Positions 6,356 to 13,231 are shown, counted from the first letter of the stretch. The stretch: 16,854 nt of DNA from Methanosarcinales archaeon (GCA_013415595.1 JAAEEW010000208.1:1-16854); one strand, 5' to 3'. Notes: generated by a model not told the origin, from the sequence alone. A program made the numbers and translations.

Positions 6356-8812
6356 CTACTCTCTAATTCTTTTTGCTTCTGGTATATACTTTTTGAGCAG
6401 GAGGGAGAGGCTCACCACGGTCACCGAGCTGAGGGCCATGGCCAGCCCGGCCAGCTCCGGCCGGAAGGTGATCCTGAAGGCCGGGTAGAGCACTCCAGCG
6501 GCCACCGGTATCAGAGCCACGTTGTAGGCGAAGGCCCAGAATATGTTCTGCTTGATCCGGGACATCACCTTCTTGCTGAGCTGGATGGCGGCCACGGCGT
6601 CCAGCAGGTCGTCACGCATGAGCACTATCCCTCCAGTCTCGATGGCCACATCAGTGCCTGATCCGATGGCGATTCCCACGTCAGACTGGGCCAGGGCCGG
6701 GGCGTCGTTAATGCCGTCGCCCACAAAGGCCACCACGTTTCCCCCTTCCTGCAGCCTCTTCACCTCAGAGGCCTTGTCCTGGGGCAGGACCTCGGCATAG
6801 ACCTCCTGGATCCCTATCTGCTCGGCCACCGCCCGGGCGCTGCGGGGGTTGTCTCCGGTGATCATGACCACGCCCAGGTTCATCCGCTTCAGCTCGGAGA
6901 TGGCCAGGGCGGCGTTCTCCTTGATGCGGTCGGCGATGGCCACTATCCCCAGCAGCCGGCCGTCCAGGGCCACGAACAGGGCTGTGCGTCCCAGCTTCTC
7001 GTAATCCAGGGCTTTTGCCGATATCTCATCGCTGATGGGGATGGAGCGCTCGGAGAGCATGGTCCGGTTGCCCATCACCAGCTCCTTCCCGTCCATCCTG
7101 CCCACCACCCCTTTGCCGGCAAAGGCGTAGAATTCCCTGACCTCCTGCAGGTCCAGGCCTTCCGCCCGGGCCTTTCGCACCACGGCATCGGCCAGGGGGT
7201 GCTCCGAGCTGTTCTCCAGGCTGGCCGCCAGCTGCAAAAGGGCCGATTCGTCTCCGTCGGCGGCAAAGATGTCGGTCACGTCCGGGCGGCCCACGGTGAG
7301 GGTGCCGGTCTTGTCGAATACCACCCGGTTCAGGTGGTCCGAGACCTCCAGGGCCTCACCGCTCTTGATAAGCACTCCCAGCTCCGCCCCCCGGCCCAGG
7401 CCCACGGTCACCGCTGTGGGCGATGCCAGGCCCAGGGCGCAGGGGCAGGCCACCACCAGCACGGAGATCATGGTGGTGAGGGAGAATAGGAGCACCCCCT
7501 CAGGCTGGAGATAGCGGCTTCCCAGGACGAAGTACCAGGCCAGGAAGGAGAGGAAGGCTATGGTCAGCACCACGGGGATGAAGTAGCTCACCGCCCGGTC
7601 GGCTATCCTCTGGATGGAGGGCCGGGATCCCTGGGCCTGGTCCACCAGGTCGATGATCTGGGCCAGCACCGTCTCCCGTCCCACTCTGGTGGCCCGGAAG
7701 CGAAGGGCGCTGTTCTTGTTCAGGGTCCCTCCCACCACTGCTGAATGGGCCTTCTTCAGCACCGGGATGGGCTCGCCGGTGATCATGGACTCGTCCACGT
7801 AGCCCTCTCCATCCAGGACCTCGCCGTCGGTGGGGATCTTCTCCCCCGGCCGGACCAGGATCACGTCTTCCACCTGCACCTCCTCGATGGGGGTCTCCAC
7901 CTCCTGGCCGTCCCGGATCAGGGTGGCCGTCCGGGGCTGAAGCCCCATGAGCTTCTTGATGGCCTCCGAGGTCCGCCCCTTGGCCCGGGTCTCCATGTAG
8001 CGGCCCAGGGTGAGGAAAGAGGCCAGCATGACCGCCGTCTCGTAGAACATGAAGTCCGGGGTGAGGACTATCCTGAAGGTCCCCAGCACGCTGGAGACGT
8101 AGGCCACTCCGATGCCCATGGAGTACATTACGTCCATGTTCAGGTTTCTGTTCTTCAGCGCCCTGTAGGCGGCCCTGAAGATGGGGGCGCTGACGTAGAC
8201 GAAGACCGGCAGGGAGATTAGCAGCATCAGGACGCCCATGGGAAGGAACATGAAGAGGTGGCCCAGGGGGAGAAACATCATGGCCATGAGAAGCAGGCTG
8301 ACCGCAAATCCCACGATTATCCGCCTCTTCTTCTCCCTCAGGTCCTTCTCCCTGGCCGCCCGCTCCAGGTCTTCGGTGTCTTCCCCCACCACCCCCAGGT
8401 ACTGGTAGCCGGAGTCGTCGATGGCCTTCCGGATCTCGCCCATGGTGGTCAGCCGGGGATTGTAGGTGACGTAAGCCCTCTCCGAGCCCAGGTTGACGGT
8501 CACGTCCAGCACTCCGTCCAGGGATTTGATGGCCTCTCCCACCGTGGAGACGCAGGTGGCGCAGACCATGCCCCCTACCTTGATGGTGGCCCGCTCGTCG
8601 ATCACCTCGTATCCGGCGTCCTTCACCGCCAGCTCCAGATCCTTGAGGTTGACCTTGCCCGGGTCGTACTCCACGGAGGCAGTCTCCTTGCCCAGGTTGA
8701 CCTCTGCCCTCTTCACGCCCTCCCGGCCCTTAAGAGACTTCTCGATGGTGGCCGCACAGGTGGCGCAGGTCATCCCCGAGATTCTAAGCTCCGCCCTCTT
8801 CTCTTCCGTCAT
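6356..8812 (-). CDS. copA: Copper-translocating P1B-type ATPase
   Basis: An 818-residue membrane pump, normal length for CopA. Two N-terminal heavy-metal-associated domains have GMTCATC (C16, C19) and GMVCATC (C84, C87). The TGEP actuator motif, the intramembrane CPC metal site (C456-P-C458), the phosphorylated aspartate in DKTGTLT (D500), the SSEHPLA motif of P1B pumps, MITGDN and GDGINDAP (about residue 697) are all present. CPC together with GMTCATC-type domains indicates Cu(I) export. About eight membrane helices are visible. The ATG at 8812 is preceded by GGGGGATGGAG and follows the SHOCT gene by 16 bp; the YHS gene follows within 14 bp. All core residues are intact. Confidence 0.96.
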   Translation of the reverse strand: MTEEKRAELRISGMTCATCAATIEKSLKGREGVKRAEVNLGKETASVEYDPGKVNLKDLELAVKDAGYEVIDERATIKVGGMVCATCVSTVGEAIKSLDGVLDVTVNLGSERAYVTYNPRLTTMGEIRKAIDDSGYQYLGVVGEDTEDLERAAREKDLREKKRRIIVGFAVSLLLMAMMFLPLGHLFMFLPMGVLMLLISLPVFVYVSAPIFRAAYRALKNRNLNMDVMYSMGIGVAYVSSVLGTFRIVLTPDFMFYETAVMLASFLTLGRYMETRAKGRTSEAIKKLMGLQPRTATLIRDGQEVETPIEEVQVEDVILVRPGEKIPTDGEVLDGEGYVDESMITGEPIPVLKKAHSAVVGGTLNKNSALRFRATRVGRETVLAQIIDLVDQAQGSRPSIQRIADRAVSYFIPVVLTIAFLSFLAWYFVLGSRYLQPEGVLLFSLTTMISVLVVACPCALGLASPTAVTVGLGRGAELGVLIKSGEALEVSDHLNRVVFDKTGTLTVGRPDVTDIFAADGDESALLQLAASLENSSEHPLADAVVRKARAEGLDLQEVREFYAFAGKGVVGRMDGKELVMGNRTMLSERSIPISDEISAKALDYEKLGRTALFVALDGRLLGIVAIADRIKENAALAISELKRMNLGVVMITGDNPRSARAVAEQIGIQEVYAEVLPQDKASEVKRLQEGGNVVAFVGDGINDAPALAQSDVGIAIGSGTDVAIETGGIVLMRDDLLDAVAAIQLSKKVMSRIKQNIFWAFAYNVALIPVAAGVLYPAFRITFRPELAGLAMALSSVTVVSLSLLLKKYIPEAKRIRE

Positions 8813-8828
8813 TCTCCATCCCCCAGTT

Positions 8829-9335
8829 TCATTTCAGTCCCCGGTCACCCTCCGGCCCTGGGCTCGTCCCCTCACCGTCACAGCCGGCCGCCTGAGGTTC
8901 GTCCGCCGTCTGCTCACGGCCCAGGATGTCCTCTCTCGTCCTCAGGTACTCCTCTCTGGTCAGCTCTCCCCGGGCGTACCTCTGGTCCAGTATCTCCTCC
9001 GCGGTCAGGCCCGGCGGGGCCTCCAGCCGGGGGACTCCGGCCAGGGAGCCCTCCTCCCTGGTCAGGAGATAGATTATCAGGAAGAGGATGCCCAGCCACG
9101 GGATCAGCACCAGTATGGCCCACAGTAGGCCGTTCTTGCCGTGCTCCTCAGCGTCCCGGTAGACCAGAAAGGCCACGGCCAGGAAGACCAGCCAGCGGAG
9201 AGCCGATCCAAAGCCCATGAAGGGGAAGAACCACCAGCTCCAGTCGCCTCCCCACCACCAGCCGTCGTGCCACCAGTCCATCATGTGAGGACCGTCCAGG
9301 GTCCAGAACATCCACTCTCTGATGATGTCAGTCAT
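8829..9335 (-). CDS. Trp/His-rich membrane protein with SHOCT domain
   Basis: A 168-residue protein of unknown function, first gene of the copper operon. The N-terminal ~38 residues contain ten tryptophans plus His, Met and Asp (HMMDWWHDGWWWGGDWSWW), followed by two hydrophobic helices (about 42-58 and 70-90). After a linker comes a SHOCT short helical domain, EILDQRYARGELTREEYLRTRE, often C-terminal in membrane proteins and thought to aid oligomerisation. The tail is acidic and polar. ATG 9335 is chosen; it has GGGG about 7 bp upstream, whereas GTG 9347 has no Shine-Dalgarno. The 16-bp gap to copA suggests cotranscription. A metal-related role is inferred from context and the His/Met/Trp-rich segment. 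Confidence 0.82.
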   Translation of the reverse strand: MTDIIREWMFWTLDGPHMMDWWHDGWWWGGDWSWWFFPFMGFGSALRWLVFLAVAFLVYRDAEEHGKNGLLWAILVLIPWLGILFLIIYLLTREEGSLAGVPRLEAPPGLTAEEILDQRYARGELTREEYLRTREDILGREQTADEPQAAGCDGEGTSPGPEGDRGLK

Positions 9336-9363
9336 TGCCCGCCCCACGCCAAGCGCTCAAATT

Positions 9364-9424
9364 GCATTTATTGAAGCATTTATTGCGGCATGTATTACAG
9401 CACGTCATTACAGCATTCATTACA
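9364..9424. repeat. 12-bp tandem repeats upstream of the copper operon
   Basis: Five units in a row: GCATTTATTGAA, GCATTTATTGCG, GCATGTATTACA, GCACGTCATTACA (13 bp) and GCATTCATTACA. On the minus strand each contains an AATAAATGC or TAATGAATGC-like sequence, so the nearest unit (9364-9375, about 30-40 bp before the ATG) can serve as TATA box, and the others could be regulator sites. The array fills the space between the operon and the ferredoxin-disulfide reductase gene. Confidence 0.75.
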
Positions 9425-9456
9425 CATCTCGAAAGACAGCAGACCTCCGCCTGATC

Positions 9457-10074
9457 TCACATGAACCTCTCGAACCGATCCTTCTTCACCTTGCAGATGG
9501 GACAGACCTCCGGGGGCTCATCCCGGGCGCAGAGGTATCCGCAGACCCTGCACCGCCACACGGGCATGGACTGGGGGGCGAACCTCTCGAACCGGTCCTT
9601 GTTCACCTTGCAGATGGGGCAGACCTCCGGGGGCTCATCCCGGGCGCAGAGGTACCCGCAGACCCTGCACCGCCACACCGGAGCTGATCCCGGCAGGAAG
9701 CTGCCCCGGGCCACTGCGGCCTCTCTGGACCGCTCCTCCGGGGAGGGCCGTCTCTCCGGAATGGAGCCCAGGGACTTTTCGCCCTTCAGCACATCCTCCG
9801 ATACGTACAGGGCGCAGTAGCAGGCCCCGAACTGGTTGATGTCTGCGTCCCGGTAGTCGCAGGGGCAGATTATGTCCAGGTCCTCTTCCCTGACTCCGGA
9901 GGACAGGCGGCAGGGACAGGCCGGATATCCAAAGCGAGCCTCGTTGGTCAGGAGACCTCTCACCAGGTCCCTGGTGAACTCTTCATCCGGATTCAGGTTG
10001 TATCCCCCGGCCTTTGCCTCCCTCTCCAGACGCCGGTAAAGCCTCTCCACTTCTGCTTCATTCAACTCGGTCAT
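9457..10074 (-). CDS. Ferredoxin:disulfide (thioredoxin) reductase catalytic subunit fused to two rubredoxin domains
   Basis: A 205-residue fusion. Residues 1-95 are an FTR catalytic subunit with CPC (C53, C55), CPC (C70, C72) and CYC (C85, C87), ligands for a [4Fe-4S] cluster and its adjacent redox disulfide; the last motif is CYC rather than the usual CHC. After a linker, two almost identical rubredoxin-like domains follow, each WRCRVCGYLC...VCPIC, with four-Cys iron sites C136/C139/C152/C155 and C175/C178/C191/C194. Related methanogen enzymes pass electrons from ferredoxin to thioredoxin or glutaredoxin-like proteins and usually have one rubredoxin module. The ATG at 10074 has a GGAGG site 7 bp upstream. 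It lies 45 bp downstream of the glutaredoxin gene, a likely partner. Confidence 0.92.
   Translation of the reverse strand: MTELNEAEVERLYRRLEREAKAGGYNLNPDEEFTRDLVRGLLTNEARFGYPACPCRLSSGVREEDLDIICPCDYRDADINQFGACYCALYVSEDVLKGEKSLGSIPERRPSPEERSREAAVARGSFLPGSAPVWRCRVCGYLCARDEPPEVCPICKVNKDRFERFAPQSMPVWRCRVCGYLCARDEPPEVCPICKVKKDRFERFM
9463..9678. repeat. 117-bp in-frame tandem duplication creating the second rubredoxin domain
   Basis: The stretch 9463-9561 is repeated at 9580-9678 with about four mismatches in 99 bp, offset exactly 117 bp (39 codons). The high DNA identity suggests a recent duplication or ongoing gene conversion. Confidence 0.92.
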
Positions 10075-10119
10075 GATTTGCCTCCGTCTACTCTTCTCTC
10101 ATCAGCCATTTTGAAGCGC

Positions 10120-10401
10120 TCAAAGGCCCAGAGCCTCCCGGGTCTCATTCTCCTTGAAGCCCACGATGCACTTCTGGTCGTTGATAACCAGGGTGGGAAA
10201 GGAGCAGGCCGGATTGAATCTGGTGACCTCCTCGATGGCCTTCTTTCTCTCCGCCCCTCGCTCCAGGTCCACGAAGACGTAGCTGTATTCGACCCCCAGC
10301 CTGGAGAGCAGGTCCTTGGTCTTCTTGCACCAGACACAGGTGCTCAAAGCGTAAAGCATGACCTTTCCCCGATTCTGACCTTTGACCGTAACGACATTCA
10401 T
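10120..10401 (-). CDS. Glutaredoxin-like (NrdH-like) small redox protein
   Basis: A 93-residue thioredoxin-fold protein with the redox motif CVWC at residues 22-25 and a later SFPTL segment carrying the expected cis-proline. In methanogens small glutaredoxin/NrdH-like proteins take electrons from the ferredoxin-disulfide reductase, for example for ribonucleotide reductase; here the reductase gene follows 45 bp downstream on the same strand. The ATG at 10401 is chosen over the TTG at 10419; neither has a strong Shine-Dalgarno. A TATA-like box lies about 60 bp upstream. The final substrate is not shown by the context. Confidence 0.88.
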   Translation of the reverse strand: MNVVTVKGQNRGKVMLYALSTCVWCKKTKDLLSRLGVEYSYVFVDLERGAERKKAIEEVTRFNPACSFPTLVINDQKCIVGFKENETREALGL

Positions 10402-10460
10402 AGAATCACAACGCTTCAATTGATTATGCTACAATTAATGATAGATGTTGGCTATGAAAA

Positions 10461-10477
10461 GATAAATAGATTTTCAG
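10461..10477 (-). promoter_or_regulatory. Archaeal promoter for the glutaredoxin/reductase pair
   Basis: On the minus strand CTGAAAA is followed by TCTATTTATC, matching an A-rich BRE plus TATA box. Transcription would start about 25 bp on, near 10440, leaving a leader of about 40 nt before the ATG at 10401. Confidence 0.5.
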
Positions 10478-10555
10478 CCGGGACGAGTTTACGAAGGATG
10501 TTCGAGCAATCTGTAGCGCCAGGCTGACGGTCGCTGAAAAACCATGCCAAAAAGA

Positions 10556-10610
10556 GCCAGGGCATAAATTTAACATTGGCATAAGGGCATCCCTGGCCCC
10601 CTTGCCAATG
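10556..10610. other. Two interleaved inverted repeats (terminator or structured RNA) downstream of the 2TM gene
   Basis: Stem A pairs GCCAGGG (10556-10562) with CCCTGGC (10591-10597). Stem B pairs CATTGGCATAAGGG (10574-10587) with CCCCTTGCCAATG (10598-10610), with a small bulge. The arms interleave, so the stems are either alternatives or form an H-type pseudoknot. Position 20 bp past the 2TM stop codon suggests a terminator, though the T-tract behind it is weak. Confidence 0.5.
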
Positions 10611-10629
10611 AACGATTAAATGGTCGAGT

Positions 10630-10911
10630 TTACCTCATCCTGGACTCAACCATATCCTCACGAAGCCTGCACAGATTCTCCGCGCCCCGGATGTAGAACC
10701 AGTAGTGAACCACTACCAGAAGGCCCCATCCTACTACTGGATAGTACATGGCCAATCCCGGATCGACCTTAATGGTCCCCATGAGGTTCAGAGCCAGCCA
10801 GATCAGATTCACTACCACATAAATCCCTATGTGGAGGTTGAACAATTTCATCTGGTCTGCAACCGTTGCATCTCTGAATAGTCTCTTATATTCGTCGAGA
10901 GATCCCGCCAT
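10630..10911 (-). CDS. 2TM-domain small membrane protein
   Basis: A 93-residue protein with two hydrophobic helices (about 27-45 and 56-73) separated by a short loop, and charged, likely cytoplasmic ends (MAGSLDEYKRLF at the start, NLCRLREDMVESRMR at the end). This matches the 2TM domain family, whose function is unknown. The ATG at 10911 is supported by GGGGAGGTGAT with about 6 bp spacing. It has its own promoter and is divergent from the nuclease-like gene; nothing ties it to a pathway. Confidence 0.82.
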   Translation of the reverse strand: MAGSLDEYKRLFRDATVADQMKLFNLHIGIYVVVNLIWLALNLMGTIKVDPGLAMYYPVVGWGLLVVVHYWFYIRGAENLCRLREDMVESRMR

Positions 10912-10960
10912 TCATTATCACCTCCCCAAGAATGACAATGACTAATATTAGCGGTTTGAA

Positions 10961-10977
10961 AAGATATAAAGTTTATG
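10961..10977 (-). promoter_or_regulatory. TATA box for the 2TM gene
   Basis: On the minus strand ATAAACTTTATATCTT gives a good TATA box (TTTATATC) about 50 bp before the ATG at 10911. A start near 10940 would leave a leader of roughly 28 nt that includes the Shine-Dalgarno. Confidence 0.6.
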
Positions 10978-11140
10978 GATATCCAGTTGAAGGATTTGAA
11001 TTCCCTGGCATCCGGATCGTCGGCAATTGCAGAGCCGAAATCGGAACAACTGGCCAATTAGCCGCCCGTTAATTTACTATCCAAATTCTGATTGAATTAA
11101 TCACAATAGTAAAAATAATTGCATAGATGGTAATAGCCAT

Positions 11141-11150
11141 CATTTAAAAG
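11141..11150 (+). promoter_or_regulatory. TATA-like box for the nuclease-like gene
   Basis: CATTTAAAAG lies about 80 bp before the ATG at 11226; transcription would start near 11170. The preceding 200 bp (10980-11140) is AT-rich between divergent genes and I see no gene in it. A short dyad GATGG/CCATC lies at about 11126-11141. Confidence 0.4.
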
Positions 11151-11225
11151 GTCGGCATTTCGGAAGGATGAAAACATTCGGAGGGAGGGAAAGCTTGAAT
11201 TTCCTCCCCGCCCATTCTGCTTTCC

Positions 11226-11669
11226 ATGAGGTTGACGCTTACAATCATTTCATTGATGCTTGCGGCTCTGGTCGTGGGCTCATGCTATGCTCATCCCAAC
11301 GAGGCCAAAGGAACGGTAAAATCAATCAGCAGAGGAGACACTTTCGTGGTGGACGGGGTGGGGCAGGTCAGGCTGGCAGACGTGGTGGCCCCCGACGTGA
11401 CCAGCATGGACGGCGTTCACTCCAAACAGTACGCCCTGGAGCAGCTCCTGAACGTGCAGGTATTTCTGGACATGGACAACGTTACCGGATACAATCCGGA
11501 AGGAACGACCGTCTGCGTGGTCTATCTGGCCAATCCCAACGGCACTCCCAATCTGAACAGGATATACAATCGCATGATCGTGGATGCCGGATTTGCCCGC
11601 CTGGCCGACGACGGCGGAAATGAGTTCGATCCTGCCGACTGGTACCCGGGCGAGAACGTCACGGCCTGA
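11226..11669 (+). CDS. Secreted staphylococcal-nuclease-like (SNase fold) protein, probably catalytically degenerate
   Basis: A 147-residue protein with an N-terminal hydrophobic signal (residues 3-20, ending VGSCYA), either a signal peptide or a lipobox-type anchor at Cys20. The rest follows the SNase/thermonuclease pattern: GTVKSISRGDTFVVDGVGQVRLADVVAPDV, then KQYALEQLLN and NRIYNRMIVDAGFARLAD. The nuclease arginine in RLADV is kept, but the TPE glutamate appears as APD and the second catalytic arginine (GR-LAY region) is not seen. A structural or binding role outside the cell is therefore as likely as nuclease activity. No Shine-Dalgarno lies next to the ATG; GGAGGGAGGG is about 40 bp upstream, and in-frame upstream sequence meets a stop at 11196. 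Confidence 0.78.
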   Translation: MRLTLTIISLMLAALVVGSCYAHPNEAKGTVKSISRGDTFVVDGVGQVRLADVVAPDVTSMDGVHSKQYALEQLLNVQVFLDMDNVTGYNPEGTTVCVVYLANPNGTPNLNRIYNRMIVDAGFARLADDGGNEFDPADWYPGENVTA

Positions 11670-12061
11670 TCCGACGAGATTGGCCAGGCCATGCCTGCTC
11701 CTCCCCGTCCCCTGGCCCCCGGATGGAAAGGGCGAAGATCTGCCGCCCTGGATGTCTGCAGCATCGATCCATTCCCCGTGCCGTCCCCTCTGCCCGGCCG
11801 GGGATCGGAAGTAGCATCTGCAGGGGCGAAAAATTGCCCCAGACCTGCCCATCAGGTCAATCATCGCCCGGTCTATTAGCAATAAAATCCCTTTTTTAGG
11901 GGATGGCACCACCCCAAGATATTAAAGAGAAAAGATCCCAGCTATGGGTGAGGCCCCGACCAGCAGGCTTTGAGACTGACGAATAGAGTCCGGGCGGGCG
12001 TTTGTAGATCTCCGGCCGGCTTGAAGACTGCTAAAAGAGCGACCTCAAGGAGAGGAGCTGA
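11670..12061. other. 392-bp intergenic region with terminator-like signals and a long leader
   Basis: No convincing gene. GGGGC-GAAAAATT-GCCCC (about 11823-11840) and a dyad AATCCC/GGGGAT around a run of six T (11892-11897) could end the nuclease-like transcript. ATATTAAAG at about 11926-11934 may be a TATA box for the 179-residue gene, giving a leader of about 100 nt. That leader contains an imperfect direct repeat, GGCTTTGAGACTG (11966-11978) and GGCTTGAAGACTG (12018-12030). Confidence 0.4.
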
Positions 12062-12601
12062 ATGGTAACCTTTGATCCCAAGGTCAGGCTGTCCCACATG
12101 GACAGTTACATCCGGAAAATACATCAGAGTCTGCCCCCTGAGGAGGCCAGGATACAGTTGCTGAGGTGCAGATTGGTGGGATACAAGCTGGTGGCTGAGC
12201 TGGCTATGGAGGGCTACACCCGGGCCACCGTGGACGACCTGATGGCCGTGGCCTACGAAAACCTGAGCAAGGTCTCCGGCATAGAGATCTCAGATCCCTA
12301 TCTCACTCCCTGCGAATCTCAGTACTCCCTGCTGGAGGAACTCAAGTCTTACCCTTACCGGGATCAGTCCGACCGCTTCATGACCTTCATCAAGGCCGAG
12401 TTCAAGAAAGTCTTCATCCCCACCCTCCGGCTGATGACTGAGCTGTGCCATTCCGAGAACAAGTATTCCTGGGAGGAGGTCGAGTCCCAGCTGGAGAAGG
12501 TCATGGTCGAGCTGGGAGTGGAGGTCAACTGGCCGGAGTGCGATTCCTACCTGGAGAATTACTTGAAGAAGGTATCCGCTGTTTTAAATTTGAAGATTTG
12601 A
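12062..12601 (+). CDS. Unrecognised 179-residue helical cytosolic protein
   Basis: I do not recognise the family. The protein is predicted soluble, mainly helical, acidic toward the C-terminus, with no signal or membrane segment. Three cysteines are scattered (about 48, 87 and 131) plus one near 163, without a CxxC motif. The ATG at 12062 has an AAGGAGAGGAG Shine-Dalgarno about 5 bp upstream, and codon use matches the neighbours, so it is a real gene. It stands alone between divergent or convergent neighbours, so context gives no role. Confidence 0.75.
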   Translation: MVTFDPKVRLSHMDSYIRKIHQSLPPEEARIQLLRCRLVGYKLVAELAMEGYTRATVDDLMAVAYENLSKVSGIEISDPYLTPCESQYSLLEELKSYPYRDQSDRFMTFIKAEFKKVFIPTLRLMTELCHSENKYSWEEVESQLEKVMVELGVEVNWPECDSYLENYLKKVSAVLNLKI

Positions 12602-12715
12602 CTGGTAGGATTCGAAGATCGGTGAAGGGCATCCGTCCTCCGTTTCCCTTTTCCTCGATATCACAATATCTCTCCGGTCTAATATCTCTCCGGTCTATCG
12701 GTCTATTCTATTGGC
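12602..12715. terminator. Convergent spacer with T-rich tract and 16-bp tandem repeat
   Basis: GTTTCCCTTTTCCTC (about 12640-12654) is a pyrimidine tract that could end the plus-strand transcript. AATATCTCTCCGGTCT is repeated exactly at 12665-12680 and 12681-12696, followed by a partial copy. The spacer separates two convergent genes. Confidence 0.45.
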
Positions 12716-13153
12716 TCAGCAGCCCCGCTCCATTATCTCCACGGCCTGGTCGATGGTGCTGGCCTTGACCGCCCCGGGGACGTCCCAACTGTTCAGGCTT
12801 ATCACCAGCCGCTCCATCTTCAGGGCGTGGGCCATCTCCGAGAGGGTGCCGTGCTCTCCGGGAAGGGCGATGACCACGTCGGCGCTGCGAACTATTATGG
12901 CGTTCCGGGCGTGGCCCATCCCCGTGGCCACCTCGATGTCCAGGAAGGGGTTGCCCTCGTTGCGGTCGCCGGGAAGGATGCCCACGGTCAGGCCTCCTCC
13001 CTCCCGGGCTCCCTTGGCTGCCGCCTCCATCACTCCGCCCCGTCCGCCGCAGATCAGGATGTGACCGGCCCGGGCAATTCTGCGCCCCAGCTCTTCCGCC
13101 GCCTCTCTTACCTCCGGGGAGCACTCAGCTCCCCCCACTACCGCTACTTGCAC
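12716..13153 (-). CDS. TIGR00725-family (LOG/DprA-related) Rossmann protein
   Basis: A 145-residue Rossmann-fold protein. Visible family motifs are GGRGGVMEAAAKGA (about residues 36-49), the PGD.NEGNP segment, ATGMGHARN and ADVVIALPGEHGTLSEMA. The GGxGGVMEA and PGGxGTxxE-like motifs are shared with LOG-type phosphoribohydrolases that cleave nucleoside 5'-monophosphates, so it probably binds a nucleotide; enzymatic activity of this subgroup is not established. GTG 13153 is the start, with GGGAGG about 9 bp upstream. It diverges from lhr across a 109-bp spacer. Confidence 0.85.
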   Translation of the reverse strand: MQVAVVGGAECSPEVREAAEELGRRIARAGHILICGGRGGVMEAAAKGAREGGGLTVGILPGDRNEGNPFLDIEVATGMGHARNAIIVRSADVVIALPGEHGTLSEMAHALKMERLVISLNSWDVPGAVKASTIDQAVEIMERGC

Positions 13154-13184
13154 TTCTTTTGGCCTCCCATTTGCCTCTCGCTCT

Positions 13185-13231
13185 GGCCGATTTCGGCCTT
13201 TGACGTTGCAGTCTATCGTCTAAGACGCAAC
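13185..13231. promoter_or_regulatory. Two dyad elements in the divergent spacer between the TIGR00725 gene and lhr
   Basis: GGCCGA-TT-TCGGCC (13185-13198) is a perfect 14-bp dyad. GTTGC-A-GTCT (13205-13214) pairs with AGACGCAAC (13223-13231) apart from one bulged A. Both lie in the only upstream sequence of the two genes. CTTTTCATA right after the second dyad may be the lhr TATA box. Confidence 0.4.

Noticed and set aside
8258..9220. Plus-strand open frame across the start of copA and the SHOCT gene
   Set aside because: It overlaps two well-supported genes antisense, with biased Gly/Pro/His/Arg composition and no recognisable domain.
10848..11057. Minus-strand frame over the promoter region of the 2TM gene
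   Set aside because: It overlaps the TATA box and the start of the 2TM gene in another frame and has no family resemblance.
11168..11623. Plus-strand frame starting ATGAAAACATTC with a good GGAGGGAGGG nearby
   Set aside because: It overlaps the nuclease-like gene in another frame, and its translation is low-complexity Arg/Gly/Gln. Its ATG lies near the predicted transcription start, so a short leader peptide is possible but unsupported.
12602..12625. GATTCGAAGATC as a possible tRNA T-arm
   Set aside because: No cloverleaf can be built from the flanking sequence.
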